Origin: Sulfuritalea sp.
GTDB taxonomy: Bacteria; Pseudomonadota; Gammaproteobacteria; Burkholderiales; Rhodocyclaceae
Length of the DNA stretch: 5,732 bases
Reading direction: 5' to 3'
NCBI GenBank assembly: GCA_026399445.1
Contig: JAPLRA010000379.1
Coordinates: 4,486 to 10,217, forward strand
Of this stretch, positions 5,095 to 5,732 are shown piece after piece (the stretch's first letter is position 1; each line of letters opens with the position of its first letter). The position numbers and the translations under genes were made by a program. The notes under the pieces were generated by a model. It saw nothing but the letters and a program-made list of their open reading frames with translations. It was not told where the DNA came from and did not search any database.

Positions 5095-5553
5095 TTAGCG
5101 CGACTTGTTGCGGTCGCCCGGCGTTACGACGCTGCCCCCGCCCAGTCGCGAGTTGCGCTCGCCGGTGGCCCGGTTCACGGCTTCGCCCACCTTGAGTCGT
5201 GCTGGCGCCTCCTCGCCGGGTGCAAGGAGCGCGCTTCCCGGCGACTTGGCCGATACCACGGCATTGACGCCGGTGCGCGATGCTTCATTCTCGTTTTGCG
5301 CCTGGCGGTTGACCCATACGGTCGCCTTGCCGCCGGATCGATAGACGACCCCGTCGAGAGTCATGGTGGTGCCCTGCAGGGATTGCGCTTCCTGCACATT
5401 GAAGGTGCGCTGGCGTTCCAGCGTTACGCGCCTCTCGGGTGTGAAGAACAGCCGGCCAAGTTCCGGGGCGTCTGCCGCGTAAGCGGGAGCGAGCAGGGCG
5501 AGGCAGACAAGATTGGCCAAACCCGCCGACGCGATCCTGATGGAGAGTCTCAT
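5095..5553 (-). CDS. Secreted PilP/MshK/GspC-like small pilus assembly protein
   Basis: This is a 152-residue protein. I chose the ATG at 5553 because GAGGG (5565-5561) sits seven bases upstream and because it overlaps the previous stop as ATGA; an in-frame ATG eight codons earlier (5577) lies inside the previous gene and would spoil the signal peptide. Residues 1-26 form a Sec signal peptide (MRLSIRIASAGLANLVCLAL, then a likely cut after A-Y-A at 26). The mature start 'ELGRLFFTPERR' (31-42) is a segment I associate with small proteins in type IV pilus/MSHA-like loci. Residues 66-83 (L-D-G-V-V-x-R-S-G-G-x-x-T-V-W-V-N) resemble the small beta domain of PilP, MshK and GspC, and 'LKVGEAVNRATGE' (120-132) follows. 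Such proteins link the inner-membrane assembly platform to the secretin. The signal peptide cleavage site has no lipobox cysteine. The C-terminal tail is Gly/Ser/Arg-rich and probably disordered. Family assignment is by pattern, not by alignment. Confidence 0.78.
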   Translation of the reverse strand: MRLSIRIASAGLANLVCLALLAPAYAADAPELGRLFFTPERRVTLERQRTFNVQEAQSLQGTTMTLDGVVYRSGGKATVWVNRQAQNENEASRTGVNAVVSAKSPGSALLAPGEEAPARLKVGEAVNRATGERNSRLGGGSVVTPGDRNKSR

Positions 5554-5732
5554 TTGGCTTCCCTCAGCGTAATCCATTCGAGGGTGCAGTCGGCCTTGAG
5601 CTGGGCAATGTTGCCGCGACCGGTGTTGCCCGATGCAACACGTTCGATGGCGCAGGAGCGAACTTTGACCAGTGCCTGGACGCTCTCGCGCAGATCGGCA
5701 AGAAACGCCAGCAGTTCGCCTTCGTGCAGGAG
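5550..5732 (-). CDS. C-terminal fragment of a putative PilO/MshJ/GspM-like pilus assembly protein (runs off window edge)
   Basis: An open frame enters at the right edge and runs 60 codons to a TGA at 5552-5550; its start is outside the window. The visible part begins LLHEGELLAFLADLRESVQA and ends CTLEWITLREAK. A 'G-E-L-L-x-F-L-x-x-L' helix followed by a strand with 'VRSCAIERV' and a terminal 'L-K-A-x-C-x-L-E-W-I-T-L' strand fits the ferredoxin-like periplasmic end of PilO/MshJ/GspM-type inner-membrane proteins, where the final strand often ends in W-x-T-L. Two cysteines (visible residues 27 and 49) could pair. The stop overlaps the start of the next gene by ATGA, and that next gene looks like a PilP/MshK-type protein, which normally follows PilO/MshJ. 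The reading frame is secure; the family is an inference from a short piece plus context. Confidence 0.6.
   Translation of the reverse strand, partial: LLHEGELLAFLADLRESVQALVKVRSCAIERVASGNTGRGNIAQLKADCTLEWITLREAK
5561..5565 (-). promoter_or_regulatory. Ribosome binding site deciding the start of the PilP/MshK-like gene
   Basis: The minus strand reads GAGGG, then seven bases, then ATG at 5553. It lies inside the last codons of the upstream gene, so the two genes are expected to be translated from one message. Confidence 0.7.

Noticed and set aside
1..5732. CRISPR array, tRNA, rRNA or insertion sequence
   Set aside because: I found no regularly spaced direct repeats, tRNA-like cloverleaf, rRNA segment, transposase frame or terminal inverted repeats.

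Overview
The window is a slice of a type IV pilus / type II secretion-like locus read entirely on the minus strand, from the right edge towards the left. High GC, pervasive open shadow frames and the style of the pilus proteins suggest a proteobacterium, most likely a betaproteobacterium (Rhodocyclales-like). That placement rests on recognising protein style, not on a marker gene.

Layout in transcription order: (1) 5732-5550, the C-terminal end of a gene cut by the window edge, resembling the periplasmic end of a PilO/MshJ/GspM-type assembly protein; (2) 5553-5095, a secreted small assembly protein of PilP/MshK/GspC-like character, overlapping gene 1 by ATGA; (3) 5078-4839, a 79-residue protein of unknown function; (4) 4839-4348, a polymerase-beta-fold nucleotidyltransferase, start-stop coupled to gene 3 by TGATG; (5) 4337-999, an 1112-residue pilin-like protein carrying an L-type-lectin-like domain; (6) a 271-base gap with hairpins and a possible 24-codon leader ORF; (7) 727-53, a pseudopilin with a classical prepilin leader; (8) a strong hairpin at 17-37.

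Genes 1, 2, 5 and 7 look like parts of one surface fibre: assembly platform proteins, a pilin with Glu5, and a very large pilin-like subunit lacking Glu5 that is expected to sit at the tip and carry a carbohydrate-binding head. The head is the most unusual object here. Two roughly 100-residue repeats of a type seen in phage tail fibres appear to be inserted in a hairpin of the lectin fold, and two similar cysteine motifs lie before and after them. Genes 3 and 4 are not pilus genes by family. They look like a toxin-antitoxin-like or defence-like nucleotidyltransferase pair, yet they sit within the pilus operon with gaps of 16 and 10 bases on either side.
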